Positions 45,635 through 58,201 of a stretch of DNA of 64,000 bases are shown here, piece after piece. The notes under the pieces are model-generated. The model was not told the DNA's origin. It made no database searches and saw nothing but the letters and a program-made list of their open reading frames with translations. Position 1 is the first letter of the stretch, and every line of letters begins with the position of its first letter. The translations under genes were made by a program, and so were the position numbers. Origin of the DNA: Rhodocollybia butyracea (lineage: Eukaryota; Basidiomycota; Agaricomycetes; Agaricales; Omphalotaceae); NCBI GenBank assembly GCA_015501585.1, contig JADNRY010000173.1:1-64000 (forward strand). Reading direction: 5' to 3'.

Positions 45635-48600
45635 ATTAAAATATTTGTTATTCTCTAAAATTTGACTCCTTATTTTCTTACGCTCAAATGGCTACTTTGA
45701 CAAACCAGAATAACCTTGCAGGTATTCCAGGTCACCAACTCGAAGCAGAATACACAGAAGCTGCTCCGACAGACCTTATTTGCGAACATCCCTCATGCAA
45801 AAAAGTTGCTCCTTCTCTCGAGTACATTGGTGGCCTTAATGGTGCAGGCCGTCACTTGTGCCCAGAATGTGCCAATTATTATCGCAATAAAGCTATGACT
45901 CATCGTAGAAGTGGCATGTCTTTTATTTTATTGTCTGTGCTTTTGTTCTCATTATATAAAATTTATAGAAACTGTGCCTCCAACTATACCAGCACCAATC
46001 CTGCACCCTGGCTTTGATGAGTCTGAGGATATTCGAAAAGAGAATGCACGTGCACAGCGTGGAGGTCAATTTTATTTTTCCTTTGATAATAGCAGTATTT
46101 AACATAATGAGTTCAGAGCCAGGCAAAGAAATTCGGATCGGAACCTTATCTTTGTATGCTCCAGCTCCTATTCCTGTTAACAATGCTCCTCCGCAATATG
46201 TTATCGATGGAGCGGGAAACCAGTTTTTTAATTCCTGCAGCACCTGCATCAGTGGCACAGTCAGGATACATCTCTGTGGCTACTCGGCCACAAGTTGTAC
46301 GCTCATCATCTTATGGGTTTCACCCCACATTGAATCACTCTGGTGTCCAGGTTGGCCTTCCAGGAGTATCACCATTGCTTCCATCACCTATTTCTGCCCT
46401 GCCAGCATCTTCGAAAGCAGTTACACTCAATGGACAAGGGTACGGGTATACATCCAGTCACATGCAATACAACAGTCACCGTGTTCAGATGGCCAGCATG
46501 GCTTATGCCACAGATATCGAGAAGAAAGGTATCATTGAAGTATGGATAGTCAAATTTCCAGAGAGCAAAAGAAACTGGAAAACAGTAGGTGTGAGTACGA
46601 AATTTTTGAGCGGCAATGGAAATTCCACTAACGATGCATACCATAGGCCATTATGGTGGTCAAGTCGGGAGTTCCTGTTAATATTGGTGCTCATGCACTG
46701 AAGACGTTTGCATTCTCTGTTGTACTACCATTGTGGAATGAATGGTCGCATGGTTACCCCCTATCCATCAATGATCTCAGCTTAAAAGACAAAAATTTTG
46801 AAGAGATATCACCTCCTCTCAACAGTCCTGATGTTGATTGTATTCAAACTCACTTCTTCATTCCTCCCAAAAAGGCAAATGCGCCACCTACCCTGAAAAA
46901 GGATAAGGTCCTTGTCCTTCTCCACATTCTGAACAAACTCCTTGGTCAGGTTGAATTCGAAAAAATCAATGGGTCAGCAGAAAATGAGCCCATGACTCAA
47001 CCCATGACACCCCCAAAACTTATCACACCTTCATTAGGCATGCAGAGAGCCCATGAACCCTCTACTACTCCTCCGAGTATCAAGCATAAAAAATCACGGA
47101 CTGAACCTGAGTCATCGGAGCTCATATACCATTCTCCCGACCGTAAACGGCTCGCCATGGCTCTGCGAGAGGAGAAGATCCCAGTTATTAAGAATATTCC
47201 AATTTGTATGTGTTATTTTTCAAACAATTATATTTATCGTTACTAACAGAGCTACTTGTAGTGCATGAGTCTGCAATTCCAGTATGAATTTGGCGTTAAA
47301 AAAATCTTCATCTCGACGAATTGATCTCGTTGGCCTCCTGCGGTGCAGATTGGAGCGAGTACTGTGATGAGGGACCATCAAGCACACTATGCGTTGACTT
47401 GAGACCGAAAAAGGCCTTGACGGGTGAATTCAAAATGACCAACTTGGGTTGAAGTCAACCGCCTGTGTTCGATGGCCCTGAAATTGCCATTAAACAACTC
47501 TTTTTCACAAAAATGGTCTTCAAGTCGAAGCCGCATGAGGACCCCAGCGGTAGTAAAGATCGGGAAACCAAGGTTGAAAAGGCCATCTATCCATATGACC
47601 CCAAAGTCCAACATCCCGCTCTTGTGATGGAGCTCAAGCTGACGCTGTGGGGATGGGCATTGCTCAACCTAGTCTATGCCTACATCAAGTCTGTCAACCC
47701 CGAGGAGGACATCAGTAGATTCATCGAAGTCCCTCAGTTCCGTTTTACACAGGTTGCGCTAGCAGTCGAAATGCTTCCTTCTTTGGAGCCGGGAGCCAGG
47801 CCTAAAGTTTTTCTTTTGGAAGAAAATTTAGAGACAATGAAGCAGGGCCAATTTAGGAAGTATATGTCGAATATGCCTCACATTTTCTTGATTTTTGATG
47901 ATAAAGAGAATGCTGCACAATATTAGGCCTAAAATCGGCCTAAGGCGTGTAACCGTACATTTTGACACTTTGTACGTGTTGAGAGAGTGCTACTATGGCT
48001 AAGCGGAAAGTGTGAGAAATGGCCAATAAACAGCCATACCATCAACACCTACCACAAAACTACAATAAAGACTCTTAGTTCAGAGGGGGGATGTGAAATT
48101 ACAAAGAGTTGAACTTCGAAATGAATAGTGAATGCAGGAACAAAGGTAAATGGGGGGAAGCGGATATATAATACAAGAAAGCACTGACCAGGGGTTATCT
48201 ACCCAGAAAGAGCCCTGACTGCAGCCTATCTACTATACTTGAACTGAACTGAACTGTACTAGACTTGACTCAAAACAAATAAAACTAATAAAACAAAACT
48301 GTGTGAAGTGAGGAGGAAATCCCAGCCTCTAATGTGAGGGGGAATCCAAACCTGGGGATCAACTATTAATCTGGGCTACATTATATAGAGCAGGAGCGCG
48401 GCTGTGTAGTATGCACAGACCACTTAAGGGTGTGTCAAACCGCTCTCTAGCTTCTAACGAGCCGAGTTTCATGTTTCTATTATATTTTCAATTCAAATTT
48501 CAAATCAACACTCCGAAATTGGAGATTATCACTCTTCCCTGTACTTGGGAAGGGACAACAAGCTTCTATAAATGCTCGTACTCGGTTATAGCGATGTTAG

Positions 48601-50404
48601 AGGGTCTAGGGACACTGTCCTATCTCGAAAGTACCACAGAGGATGCAGGGGAACGGCGGTTTTAGCTCATGTTCGGCTTAAACAAATAGTGACCTAATTT
48701 CGGAGTTATAGCAAGATCTCCGTATTTCAACCACTTCCGGACATCGGCACGACTCGGGACTTCGGATTTGGACTCTCTAGTATATCTATTGAGTTCTCCA
48801 AATGCCGCTGCAATCATATTTCGCATGCGTGACACCTTTCTAAAGAGGTTCTCTTCTAATCCCAATATTATAAGTAGTAATGGATACAGCCTTCATAACT
48901 CGTGAAGTGGTGCTGCACAAATGCTACAAATATTACTGGGAGTGCTTCTAGTGTATTTCCATTGAATAGACCTCAGGGAACCAAATATACATAACAAACT
49001 CCTTTTCTTTCAGAGTTGTCAAGCAGGGGATGAATTAACATATAGTGAGAAGTGCATATATCACAATTCTGAGCAAATAGAGGTTGGAGGAGCTTGTATT
49101 ACATTGGATTCAAGCGAAACACATTGATACACAAGGTCCAGACCATAGTCTCTTGCATGCTTTATCAGATGGAGCACTGCATACTGATCAATCCTTCTGG
49201 ATATGTGAATTGTAGAGACAAGACAGATACATATGAGACTACAGGGTTTGAGGGTGGGTTTCAGTAACTAGAGATCATGGGTAGCACTCCCAATGACTTC
49301 CAGATACTATGTACACTGCAGAAATGCCAAAAAAAACAGTATTCTAGGGCCAAAAGGGTTTTGGGCGTATCAGTGTTATACAATGCAATAAGAGAGTTAT
49401 ACGGAGCCCGAGCGTGATAGCTGTTGCCAAGGCAAAGAACTTAACAATAATACTCAGCGAGCGGTGAAGGTACGCCCACAAGCGTAGCCTAGAGCCAAGC
49501 TAGCAAGGATACCTGGGCTGCCCGGAGATGTAACGCTAGATCGTCAATCTAGTTATACCCAAGAGTGCATACTCTCTAAACTACAGGACATCTCGAAGCG
49601 GGATAAGTACTAAGCCAACGCGTTACTCGAGGGAAGGAATTATGAGGGAAGGCATCCCTCGCACTAAGACCCCCAACGAGCTATGTTAAGATGTGGACTT
49701 TACAGTCCGTAACAATGGACCAGAACGATCCCGAGGAAACCGTAGAGATCTATTCGCGGCACCAGTCGCGACCGTGAGGACGGTAGAAACATGCTTAGCG
49801 GTCCTACGGGAAGCTACGCGCCGGGATAGCCTTGGCAAATCGAAACATTTGATCTTAGAAATCATACACGGAAGGTCTTATCCGTTAAAGCCGACTATCA
49901 GGAATCACTTGTACATACTCAGCGCAGTTGCTCGAGATTATCATAAGTGGTGTTGTCGGAAAGCTAGATAACAGGCCTTCTCGAGAGAATGTTAATCACA
50001 CTCAGGATGGACAGAACTATCCGAGGAATAGAATGAAACTCACCCAAGGGAAACCGGGCGGCGAGTGATCATGAAGCGTAAAGGTACTCCTGACCCCGGA
50101 GAATTGTGGAGTAATCGGAGAAACCTCACTCGGATCAAAACACTCTAAAACTATGTTAATCCTCACGAAATCATATTTTACCTCTGATATATACCCAAGA
50201 ATGGACTATTTCTTTATCGTGTGTACCATATATAGGCTGGAGTTTCCTTTCCGAGCCAGATTCCTCTGTTCCACTCTCTTTCCGTCTCTCTCCGTATCTG
50301 TTTCATCTATTTTTTGTATTAAACTCTCTCTACTCAGTATATAAGCCAGATATATTTATTCAATAAGACAAGTTTCTTGCCCTCAACTTGACTGCTAAGA
50401 CCAG

Positions 50405-50740
50405 TGCTCCGTAGAACGTCCCCTTGGGACTAGTAGCGTGATGCCTCCTGACTTGGTTATCTTTAGAAAGTAATAAACTTCACGAAGTTACTTGCCACCT
50501 CCCCTGTACAAGATTGGTTGTGTTCCTTCACCTTAGAGGATCTTTCCCTCGATTTGTATGTTAGGAAGTGAGCTCTGTAGAACATCCTCAGGACTAGTAG
50601 CGTGATGCTTCTCTACTTAACTACAAGTTGGTTGTTAGTTTCTTCATCTAGTAAGTAGCTGGTCACCTCTCTATGTGTTCCTGCGGAGAAGTGTTAGTTG
50701 CTTCACGAAGTTGTTAGCCAGTCTCGACGCTTTACCGCGG
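50405..50740 (+). repeat. imperfect direct repeat, about 170-bp period
   Basis: The block containing ggactagtagcgtgatgc occurs at about 50428 and 50592, each preceded by gctc-gtagaac-tcc and followed by cttcacgaag/cttcatctag pieces. A partial third cttcacgaagttgttagcca follows at 50701. It could be the R/U5 part of a long LTR. Confidence 0.5.
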
Positions 50741-51896
50741 AGTGACTGATAGTTTCTTCAAGGAGTTTGATTTACTGTCATATTACTTGCTCGGCAGAAT
50801 TTGGCCTGTAATAGAATTTCACAAACTTCCTTTGGCCCACTTGAGAATCTGATCGAGTCTTGAGCGTGTGAGTTCCCTCGTACATATGTACACCCAGCTG
50901 GGCTTCCCTCGACTCAGTTCTAAGAGTTGTCCAAGCTTAGTTACCCATGTTAACGCAACGGTCTTGAACCTGGAGCAACCGCGTGCATACCTCCGATACT
51001 ATCAAACTTTCCCTCGGGGAATCTCTGACAACCCGCCCTCGCTCCCTTACATATTGATAGTCTGGTTAGGTGCGGTAGTGTTTTTGTTAGGTTGTTTTAT
51101 AGCACCTTTCACACACCTACACGTAAATACCCAAATAACGAGCAGACTTCCTCAGAATTTCCCAGCATGTAATGTGCTGGAAGACTGGTAAATTAGCGTA
51201 TGTTTCTGACTTCCAGGGTATGAGTCTATACAACATTCTCCATAAACACTATCTGATTAATGAACCCCTCCAGGAAACGACTCAGTGCTCACTGATTGCC
51301 AACTTATGACTCTGATATGCTGTCACGGGGCTGCACACGAAAGTGAATGAAAGACTAAGTCCAACACACACCAACACACACACACTATGAATCAAGCACA
51401 AGTTCGGAGGGGTACACAAAAAGATATATAATTCAAAGTACAATCAACTTTAATAGATTTTCTTCACAAGTTCTATTGAACTTGGGCGTGATTTCTGTTC
51501 TTTGGACCTAATAACTTTACTTTGAGAGACACCTAATAGCTTTACTTATATTACTTCTTCTTGAATACAAGTCTAATTGCTTAATACTGTCTGTCTTTCT
51601 GTTACTAAGTCTAGTCTTTCAGAACTAATCACTAGAAGCACCTGAACACTACTAGCTGAGACTGTGAGCCAAAGCCAGAAGTGGGGGGTAAGAATGCTTC
51701 CTCCATTTCGTGTAGGGACACTCCTTATATTCTAAATCTGATTATGTACAACTATCACAGCATAAATACTCCATACGAGCTGTGCGGGAGTACATATGCT
51801 CTTGTTATTCAATAAATAGCTCATGAAATATTTATTTCACGCGCTGTCTTAAATCTGCGGGACGCCGCGGCATGATCTCGGAATGGTCCCGGAACC

Positions 51897-51966
51897 TCGG
51901 CACATCAATCTCCTCACATCAATCTCCTCGGGGTCGGCGATACATTAATCTCCTCACATCAATTTC
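51897..51966. repeat. short minisatellite, acatcaatctcctc units
   Basis: Four copies of a 14-bp unit (acatcaatctcctc with small changes, one spaced by ggggtcggcgat) lie in a row. No coding role is apparent. Confidence 0.6.
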
Positions 51967-52540
51967 TGATGGGAAGTCCCGCTTGGACCGTTTAACGTTG
52001 ATACTTGTTCTTTCTTCTATAAATCTATTTGTAAGTCTTCTAGTTGCAATAAGATATCTTAGGATCGCTTCAACAGTCTGAGTAATAGTCTTTATTTGTG
52101 GTGGGTTTCAGTATTCTTGTACTATCATTGATTACAACTGTGTTCTGTTGCCGAGACTCAGTTTTGATGTCATCAGCAATTAACATCCGTGTGTTTTAGT
52201 GATACCGCGCGGTAACGGCGGATTTCTAGAATACTTTGTATAGCACATGAGCTCAATGCAGTCTGATTTGATGCCGAAAACGCGCATACATTGCGCGTTT
52301 ATGCCCAAATAATTATGGGTTGTATCAACTCACCAGTAATGTCCTTTGGAAGTTTATGCCTACACTTCACTGTGCTCATCATGTTAACAGGCAGCTTGGT
52401 CGTGTCTTTGCTGAGGGAAATTTCCCGGACGGATTCGAAGGCCTCGAGTCTCATCATGACTGCAACAACCGTTTCTGCGAGTTTTTCAACCTTCCTTTGA
52501 TGGATGAGATTGAGCAGGCTGAAGTACAGTAATTCTTCTC

Positions 52541-53380
52541 AACAACAAAAGGTATTAAAGCAGTACAATACCCTCATTTTCCTTCTCTCAATCACATTAT
52601 TTATGCGCTTGAGCAACACAGTAGCGTGGCTGTGAACATTGGAAGTAATGAATGCCGGCTCGCAACATAAGTGCACATATAGTATTCAACTTGATATGGC
52701 TCAATGGTACGGCATACAAGACAAATTTATATACTTAAAATAAATCACCAAAGGCGACGCGATGAGCAGAAATGTCGACGCTACCACTACGCCGAAGTGT
52801 GCACCTGATTTTAATGGCGCAACTGGTAATTGGGGTCCTGGCATCGGCAGTGATGGCCGGCGTTTGAAAAACGAGCTGTCCTCTCTCTGTTGCCATATAT
52901 TAAAGTGAGTCTTGCTGTATTCACTCAGTAGATAATTCCTCAGGTGTTATTCACACAAAGAATCGAGATAACAAGTGTAATTCTTGTAGGTACTGGGTTA
53001 CAAAATATAGAGACTAAAGAACAAGGGTGTATTGGTATTCCCCCCCTTTTATAGTCTGTTACATGGGAAATCATTAAGTAATTAAATATATAAGTACATG
53101 TGTTAACCTCAAGGCAAACCATGGTTTGTACAACTAAGCCTTCCTAAGTGGGATAATGACTCAAAGGGAGTCATTTAAATAGTCACATGGTAAAGCAAGT
53201 TATATCCTCATGTTCCGGATGTTCCGGCCATTGTAGTCATTATGAGTCATTTAGATATTATACAACATCTAGACAACATTCGAGGATACAACAATCTAGT
53301 ATGTAACAAGTATACAGTATATTACATGGTTATAGTAGTGCTTCTTCCTATACTTATTTGTAGGTGAGACGTACATAGTT
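52541..53380. other. insert sequence between alpha-kinase remnant and gag, no gene supported
   Basis: A short open segment starts at ATG 52762 (MSRNVDATTTPKCAPDF) and runs into a GTGAGT donor at about 52910. It could be a first exon of something truncated. Nothing else is recognised. Confidence 0.25.
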
Positions 53381-53382
53381 GT

Positions 53383-54712
53383 TCAGTACCTTACAGGAGC
53401 CTTCATTTTAGCGGGTACTGTTTGTACTTGCTGTGTAAGAGTTACCGGAGGTAACTGTTGTTGTGCGGGTGGTACTACTGTATGTAGTACCATTGTGCTC
53501 AGACCAGGTCCTTGCGTGTTTTGTTGACAAACGACTTGCGTCGTTGTCTGTGTTTGCGCCATGCGTACTGTTAACGGTGCTGATGGGGCTATCATTTTCA
53601 TTTGTATTCCTTGTGTAGGAATACTAACATCAACCAATGGTTGGTTTTTACAATAATGTTCATTCAATTCTTGAATGAATGCTTTGTGAGCTTTGATAAG
53701 GGACTCATTTCTCAATGGTCCCACTATTGTTGACTCCGTCTGTTGGATTGGGTCATTCTTCTGTCTACTAATTGTAGGCGGAGTAGGTAACAATCTTGGT
53801 CCTCTTGGGGCCGGAGACAGTCTTCCTGTGAAGACGTTATGCCTTATTACTGGAGAGTAACGAAGTGTCTGGGGTTAATTTGATTTACCCATTGTCGAAT
53901 TCGATAAGTCGATGACTGGGATTTCATTTGCATGAACTCCTTTATTTGGCGTTTTGTTTGTTTGGGAAGTTTGATTCTTCCTAAGCATTGCAAAGTCGCC
54001 AAAGTTATTATAGGGATTGCTTTGGCGATCACCTTCTTCTACAACCTCGGTTTCAAGGTTGTCAAATAGACCTTCACCTTCAGGTGGGTCTATTGGATCG
54101 AATGAATCTGTATGCCATATGTTATGTGTTGGCTTAAAAGACTTTTTAGGTCTCCAATCTCGGGCACCTGGTGGTTCATATAGTCCCATTGTTTGACGGA
54201 ACGAATGTGTGGTAGGCTTTATGCCTTCCCAACAACTTGTTTGTTCGTTGTCAGGCGGTATGGCCGCCTGTAATACTGCTGGTGGTCGGGCTATGGGCAT
54301 TGCTATGCTCGTAAGGTTACCAGTATCTGGTAACGGTCTGGACTTACTCATTCCGGATGGTCCGGACCAATGTTCTACCGCGGTAGCTATATGGTTTAGT
54401 GCTTGTGCACCTTGTCCATAGAACTGCAATAGTTCTTGCATGGCCTCCTTGAGGTCATGCCTGAGACTCATCAGACTCAGATAGTTTATCGTGCGTCGTA
54501 TTCGACGCATGCTCACGGATGTCTTCAACATCACTTACATTCTGCCTATCGTTAGACGGCTCGATTTCAGGACTTTGTCCTGCATACCCGGGTGGTAGTC
54601 GTGAACTATGACTACCGTCATGTGAATTTATTGGTGACATGGCATCACCATGTTGTGAGTGGCGATTGCTCGCATCTCGTTGGGACTTCTCTGAGTTCCT
54701 GTTTTGGTCCAT
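53383..54712 (-). pseudogene. gag remnant of the second LTR element
   Basis: Three minus-strand reading frames follow one another: 54712-54455 (MDQNRNSEKSQRDASNRHSQ), 54534-53875 (LRHDLKEAMQELLQFYGQG segment) and 53793-53383 (Pro/Gln/Thr-rich). They correspond in order and composition to the first half of the gag at 38404-39639: a Ser-rich start, a short coiled coil and a low-complexity Pro/Thr region. At least one frameshift (near 54470) and one stop (53875) break it. The Retrotrans_gag-like second half is missing, replaced by the 9-kb insert. Confidence 0.65.
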
Positions 54713-55131
54713 GTGATTGAACTTTTGTTGATTTTGCTTGGCGCTTTTGATGCGGAGTAAGAGTGGTGATAAGTTTTTTAGATTACTTTATAATTCTAGT
54801 CGAGTAGTTATTACTTCTCGTAGTTTTGTGCACACAATCTTTTAATAAAGATTTTTGATGCTCAAAAAAGTATAACGCCCTTAGGCGAGAGTCTTACGTT
54901 CACATGAAAGAGCACGACAAAGGATATGCAATTGTGTACTCATAGTGTAGAAGAACTACAGTAATTTATGTAATTCAACTAGTTATAGTAATCGAAATGA
55001 ATATAATAGAAATGATATCTAATCGTGAGATAAGATAAGATAAGAGTCGTGATGCGACAAAAGTTAAGGCCGCGCCTTATGGCGCGGCCGGAAGGGAATC
55101 AGGCAAGATGGGGAGGAGGCGTTACAGGAAG

Positions 55132-56250
55132 CTTATATGACATCACTATAACATCACAATGACGTCATCATGCAGTTCAAGTGATTATGTCATCATGAAG
55201 GCCTCACAATTGAAGAAAAGATATATTCAAAGCCAAGTTCAAAAAAATTGTCCACATGAGTTACTGAATTAAACTAACTATATATCAATGACTTTTGATC
55301 AAGAGATGACCAACCAGATATGGACATGGAGCCAGGATCCCGGGCATTCTAGCCACCACTGGTCACTTTTTAATATATGTGATGTTTATCTTGTAGATTT
55401 AGAATCTTTCCCAAAGTGTCAAACATGTGGACAATTTTTTGATCCACTGTACATCAGAAGGGTATATAAAGCAGTCAGAGACCATTTAAACACTACCAGA
55501 ACACCACTATGTAGGGTTGAACTTTTCAGCCATAAGAAAACTTTTGACCCCCTCCCAAGGTCATGTCAGGGCATTTTTGTTTGCTCACCCCTTGGGGTAG
55601 TAAGTAGGGTGGGACATGCATATCCGGTGGAAGGTGAGCGCGCGGAGTGATGAGTGAGGGGGAAGGGAGGTAGATCAAGCTAATCACTCTGCCTTGGGAG
55701 TCAATTATCCATGATACAAAATGACTATGCAATCTTGATAGGCTCTGCGCAAGAAAAAATGGGTGTGATGATTCTGAATGAGAAGGATAATTGAAGAGGT
55801 GATAGTTAGCATTTTTGCTACAAGGTAACAGAAGACAAAAAGGGCAGTACAAATCAGAGCTGTGGGTGAAAGTATTAAATACATAGGAGACAGCGCTTGC
55901 ACTGCAATGACCGCCGACAAAAAGTAAAAAAAAAATCAAGGAAGATCAGAAGTATTACACAAAAGGGCGGTAACATAGATTACGAGCTTTGAAGTGAAGT
56001 ACAAACATAATTGTTGAAGACAAGCACTCAGTAGACACGGCGATCAAAAGGTCACATGTCAAATGCTTTGACATTTCTCAATATGGTGAAACGATTCTCC
56101 CAAATTTGGGCAACATCAACCCCAATCGGGACGGAATTCCCACGTGAAACCGGCCATAAGGACAAGCCTTCATTACATTCAGAACTCGTAACTTATGACC
56201 TCCCCCTAAGGTCATGTCAGGGATTGCTCACCCCTTGGTCAGGTTACTAG
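55132..56250. other. flank between LTR element and NLR copy 3, no gene supported
   Basis: The ORF at 55288-55650 (plus) has a CQTCGQFF pattern but no recognisable fold. Two similar stretches, aaggtcatgtcagggcattt…ctcaccccttgg (55558-55597) and aaggtcatgtcagggattgctcaccccttgg (56210-56240), bracket about 600 bp and may be direct repeats of an unidentified element. Confidence 0.35.
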
Positions 56251-57973
56251 CTTTGTAAATTAACTCATTGTAAAGAGGCATTCATTTTCTGCACTCCAGT
56301 ACACATGTTCACTCACCATTACTGGTATCTAATCCCTATTTAATTAGCAATGCCCGCTGTTTCCCAATCCCCTTTTGCACCAAGAACCTTGAGGTCCCAC
56401 CTCTCCTCAGAGTCAGGCACTCTGGAGGGATTTGTGAGTTTGTCAAGATAAAACTTGCATGCCCTTTGGTATCGCGGCCTCTCCCATGTTCCTTGGACCA
56501 TTTCAAAGTATTTGAGTGTTTCTGTGAATGCACCCCGGGCATCTTCTTTCTGCCCTGTCTTCATCCAAGCCCTTCCCAAATGAAATAGTATTCTAGCAAT
56601 ATACAATGGGCTCCCATAAGCCTTGCTACTCTCCAACCCTTCCATTAAATATTCCACTGCCTTGTCATAGTCTCCTAGAGAGATGAATATCTGCCCAAGA
56701 AGCTTAACTGTATCATAAATTTGCACATCCATTTTTCTAGCTTCATCCAGAGCAATTAAACCCCATTGCTTAGCTTCATCATATTTTCCAAAGTTAAGGC
56801 AGGTTTTTGTTAGATACCAAGTGCAATCAGCTTGTTCATGGGGCAGATTATTAGAAACACAGAATTTCCGAGTGGTGGTGAGAGTTAGAATTGATTGAAC
56901 ATCCCATTGATATGCCAGTGAGTGTGACATCTGGCACCTTGCAATACCTCCTGGGTCACCCAAAGATTGGAATTCTGCCAATGCTTTTTGGACATCCTGA
57001 TGATTTGGACGACTGGTGGCAATGGATAAATTTCCGGCCCAGTACAAGGCATCAGCAGCAAGCTTTGGTTCTGACACTTGTAAAAAAACTGCTCGGGCAA
57101 GATGAAACTGCTTGATGGCCTCTTCAAATTGATCAAGGCCACTCAAATTTCGACCATTCCAATGCAGTGCTTCAGCATACAACTTATGGTCCCCTAACTC
57201 TTTGGAGAGCACCAAAGCATGCTGTACAACCTCCAACCTTGGGCGAGTTTCAAACTGGTGCTCTGATAGGATAAGGAGGGCCTCAATTATATCTGGATCA
57301 GATGCCGTAGTCTCCAAAAGGATTCCTTGTAGATTTGCTTCCTCCAAGGAACGCGCAGTTTTGTGGGCAGAGTAGTTGCTTACTCCCACAGATGCATTAT
57401 GCTTCTTGAGAAATGCACATGCCATCCGGACTGTTGATTCCCGAATATTTTCAGGGAACCGTATAGGGTCAAGAACATACCGGCGGATCACTGGGAGGAC
57501 AACATAAGTGTCCGCACGCTTCTCTACCAAAGATGTGTCAAGGAGTGTCTGCAGTCTCAGGGTAATAGTGGCCTTTGGTAAATCATGTGCCCACCACTGA
57601 AACAGTGCTTTTGATGTAGTCCCAGCAGGTAATAAAGCAAGAATGGAAAGCAGTTTGTCTGCACCAGGAGAGTCAATCATGAGCTGACTCTCTACTGATA
57701 ACCCTATACAGAAATCCACACTCTGTTGTGACTCCTTGCCAAGATTCAATAAAGCAGTCCCTGCATCTTTATAGAGTTCAAGAAGCTCTGCAGGTGAGTA
57801 CTCCATTTGCTGTCCAAGTTTTGCCAACAATGTTATAGCCAATGGCATATGGCCAACCTCATCAAGCAATATAGCTAGCTCAGGGCTTTGACTTCCTGCT
57901 GGATCAATTTGAGTATAGATGCAAATTGAAGCTTCTTTGTCAACAGCCTCCAAATGGACAGATTCCCAAGGTA

Positions 57974-58201
57974 TGTTGTATTTTTGCCGATTGGATATGA
58001 TACAACTCCGGTTGTACTTACTAATCATTATTCATCTGATTAGTGATACCTCGTATGTACCGGAATCCCTTAGTAATATCTACTACTGTACACAGTATAT
58101 AAGGCCTTCTCTGAAGCCAGTATCTATAGTTCTCCAATCTAGTCTCTTCTATCTCTCGAGCCTCACAGCTCATTCAGTCCCTGCGCCGGATATTTACAAC
58201 A
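57974..58201 (+). mobile_element. solo LTR, 228 bp, inside NLR copy 3
   Basis: It starts TGTTGTA and ends TACAACA (7-bp terminal inverted match), flanked by the 5-bp direct repeat AGGTA (57969-57973 and 58202-58206). The NLR frame matches its paralogues on both sides. A TATA-like tatataagg (about 58096) on the plus strand precedes a pyrimidine-rich stretch, so it is an LTR oriented against the NLR gene. No internal retroelement sequence remains. Confidence 0.85.

Larger units (their letters stand above)
47930..52310. other. repeat-derived insertion in the alpha-kinase remnant, no gene supported
   Basis: Several retroelement-like signals are seen but none is bounded. A purine tract (cagaggggggaTGTGAAATT) at 48080-48098 is followed by a TATA-like stretch near 48163. 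A second TATATAAG lies at about 50337, after pyrimidine-rich sequence. A TGTCACGGGG end at 51321 and a minus-strand TATA-like site near 51735 suggest a minus-oriented LTR. Internal repeats of about 170 bp occur at 50405-50740 (gtagaac-tcc, then ggactagtagcgtgatgc twice). No ORF is recognisable. Confidence 0.4.
45688..52530 (+). pseudogene. alpha-kinase-like gene, broken and split
   Basis: It starts with ATG at 45688. The N-terminus has a zinc-binding pattern (CEHPSCKK … GRHLCPEC), as in agaric alpha-kinase proteins. Exons then encode a Pro-rich linker; a one-base shift sits in a T6 run near 46229. Near 47400-47890 lie GEFKMTNLG, an in-frame TGA, then PEIAIKQLFF (candidate catalytic Lys), ELKLTLWGWALLNLVYAYI and FLLEENLETMKQGQFRKYM, matching the alpha-kinase N-lobe and hinge. 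The frame ends at 47926. The typical C-terminal end (FAEGNFPDGFEGLE, then HHDCNNRFCEFFNLP) appears at 52400-52500. About 4.4 kb of repeat DNA lies between them, and the catalytic QH..YxT and DxQG segments were not found. Members of this family are atypical Ser/Thr kinases; this one is dead. Confidence 0.6.
44098..55126 (-). mobile_element. second LTR element of the TGTAACGCC family, 11 kb with foreign insert
   Basis: Two 256-bp LTRs in minus orientation lie at 44098-44353 and 54871-55126 (TGTAACGCC start and TTATA end on the minus strand). They are flanked by the 5-bp direct repeat GGAAG (44093-44097 and 55127-55131), so they are the ends of one insertion and not two solo LTRs. A polypurine tract (gtgggggaggg on the minus strand) lies at 44354-44364. 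Next to the 5' LTR is a broken gag. The remaining 9 kb is unrelated plus-strand material, including an alpha-kinase remnant. Confidence 0.75.

Noticed and set aside
49693..49971. 92-aa ORF in a CpG-rich stretch
   Set aside because: Arg-rich composition without motifs, start or splice context; it looks like a chance frame in non-coding repeat DNA.
49400..50150. Possible organellar rRNA or group II intron fragment
   Set aside because: The sequence has a structured look, but I could not place any conserved rRNA or intron core motif with confidence.
57974..58201. The 228-bp insert of NLR copy 3 as an intron
   Set aside because: On the minus strand there is no AG at the right position, and the insert has LTR ends with a 5-bp target duplication.
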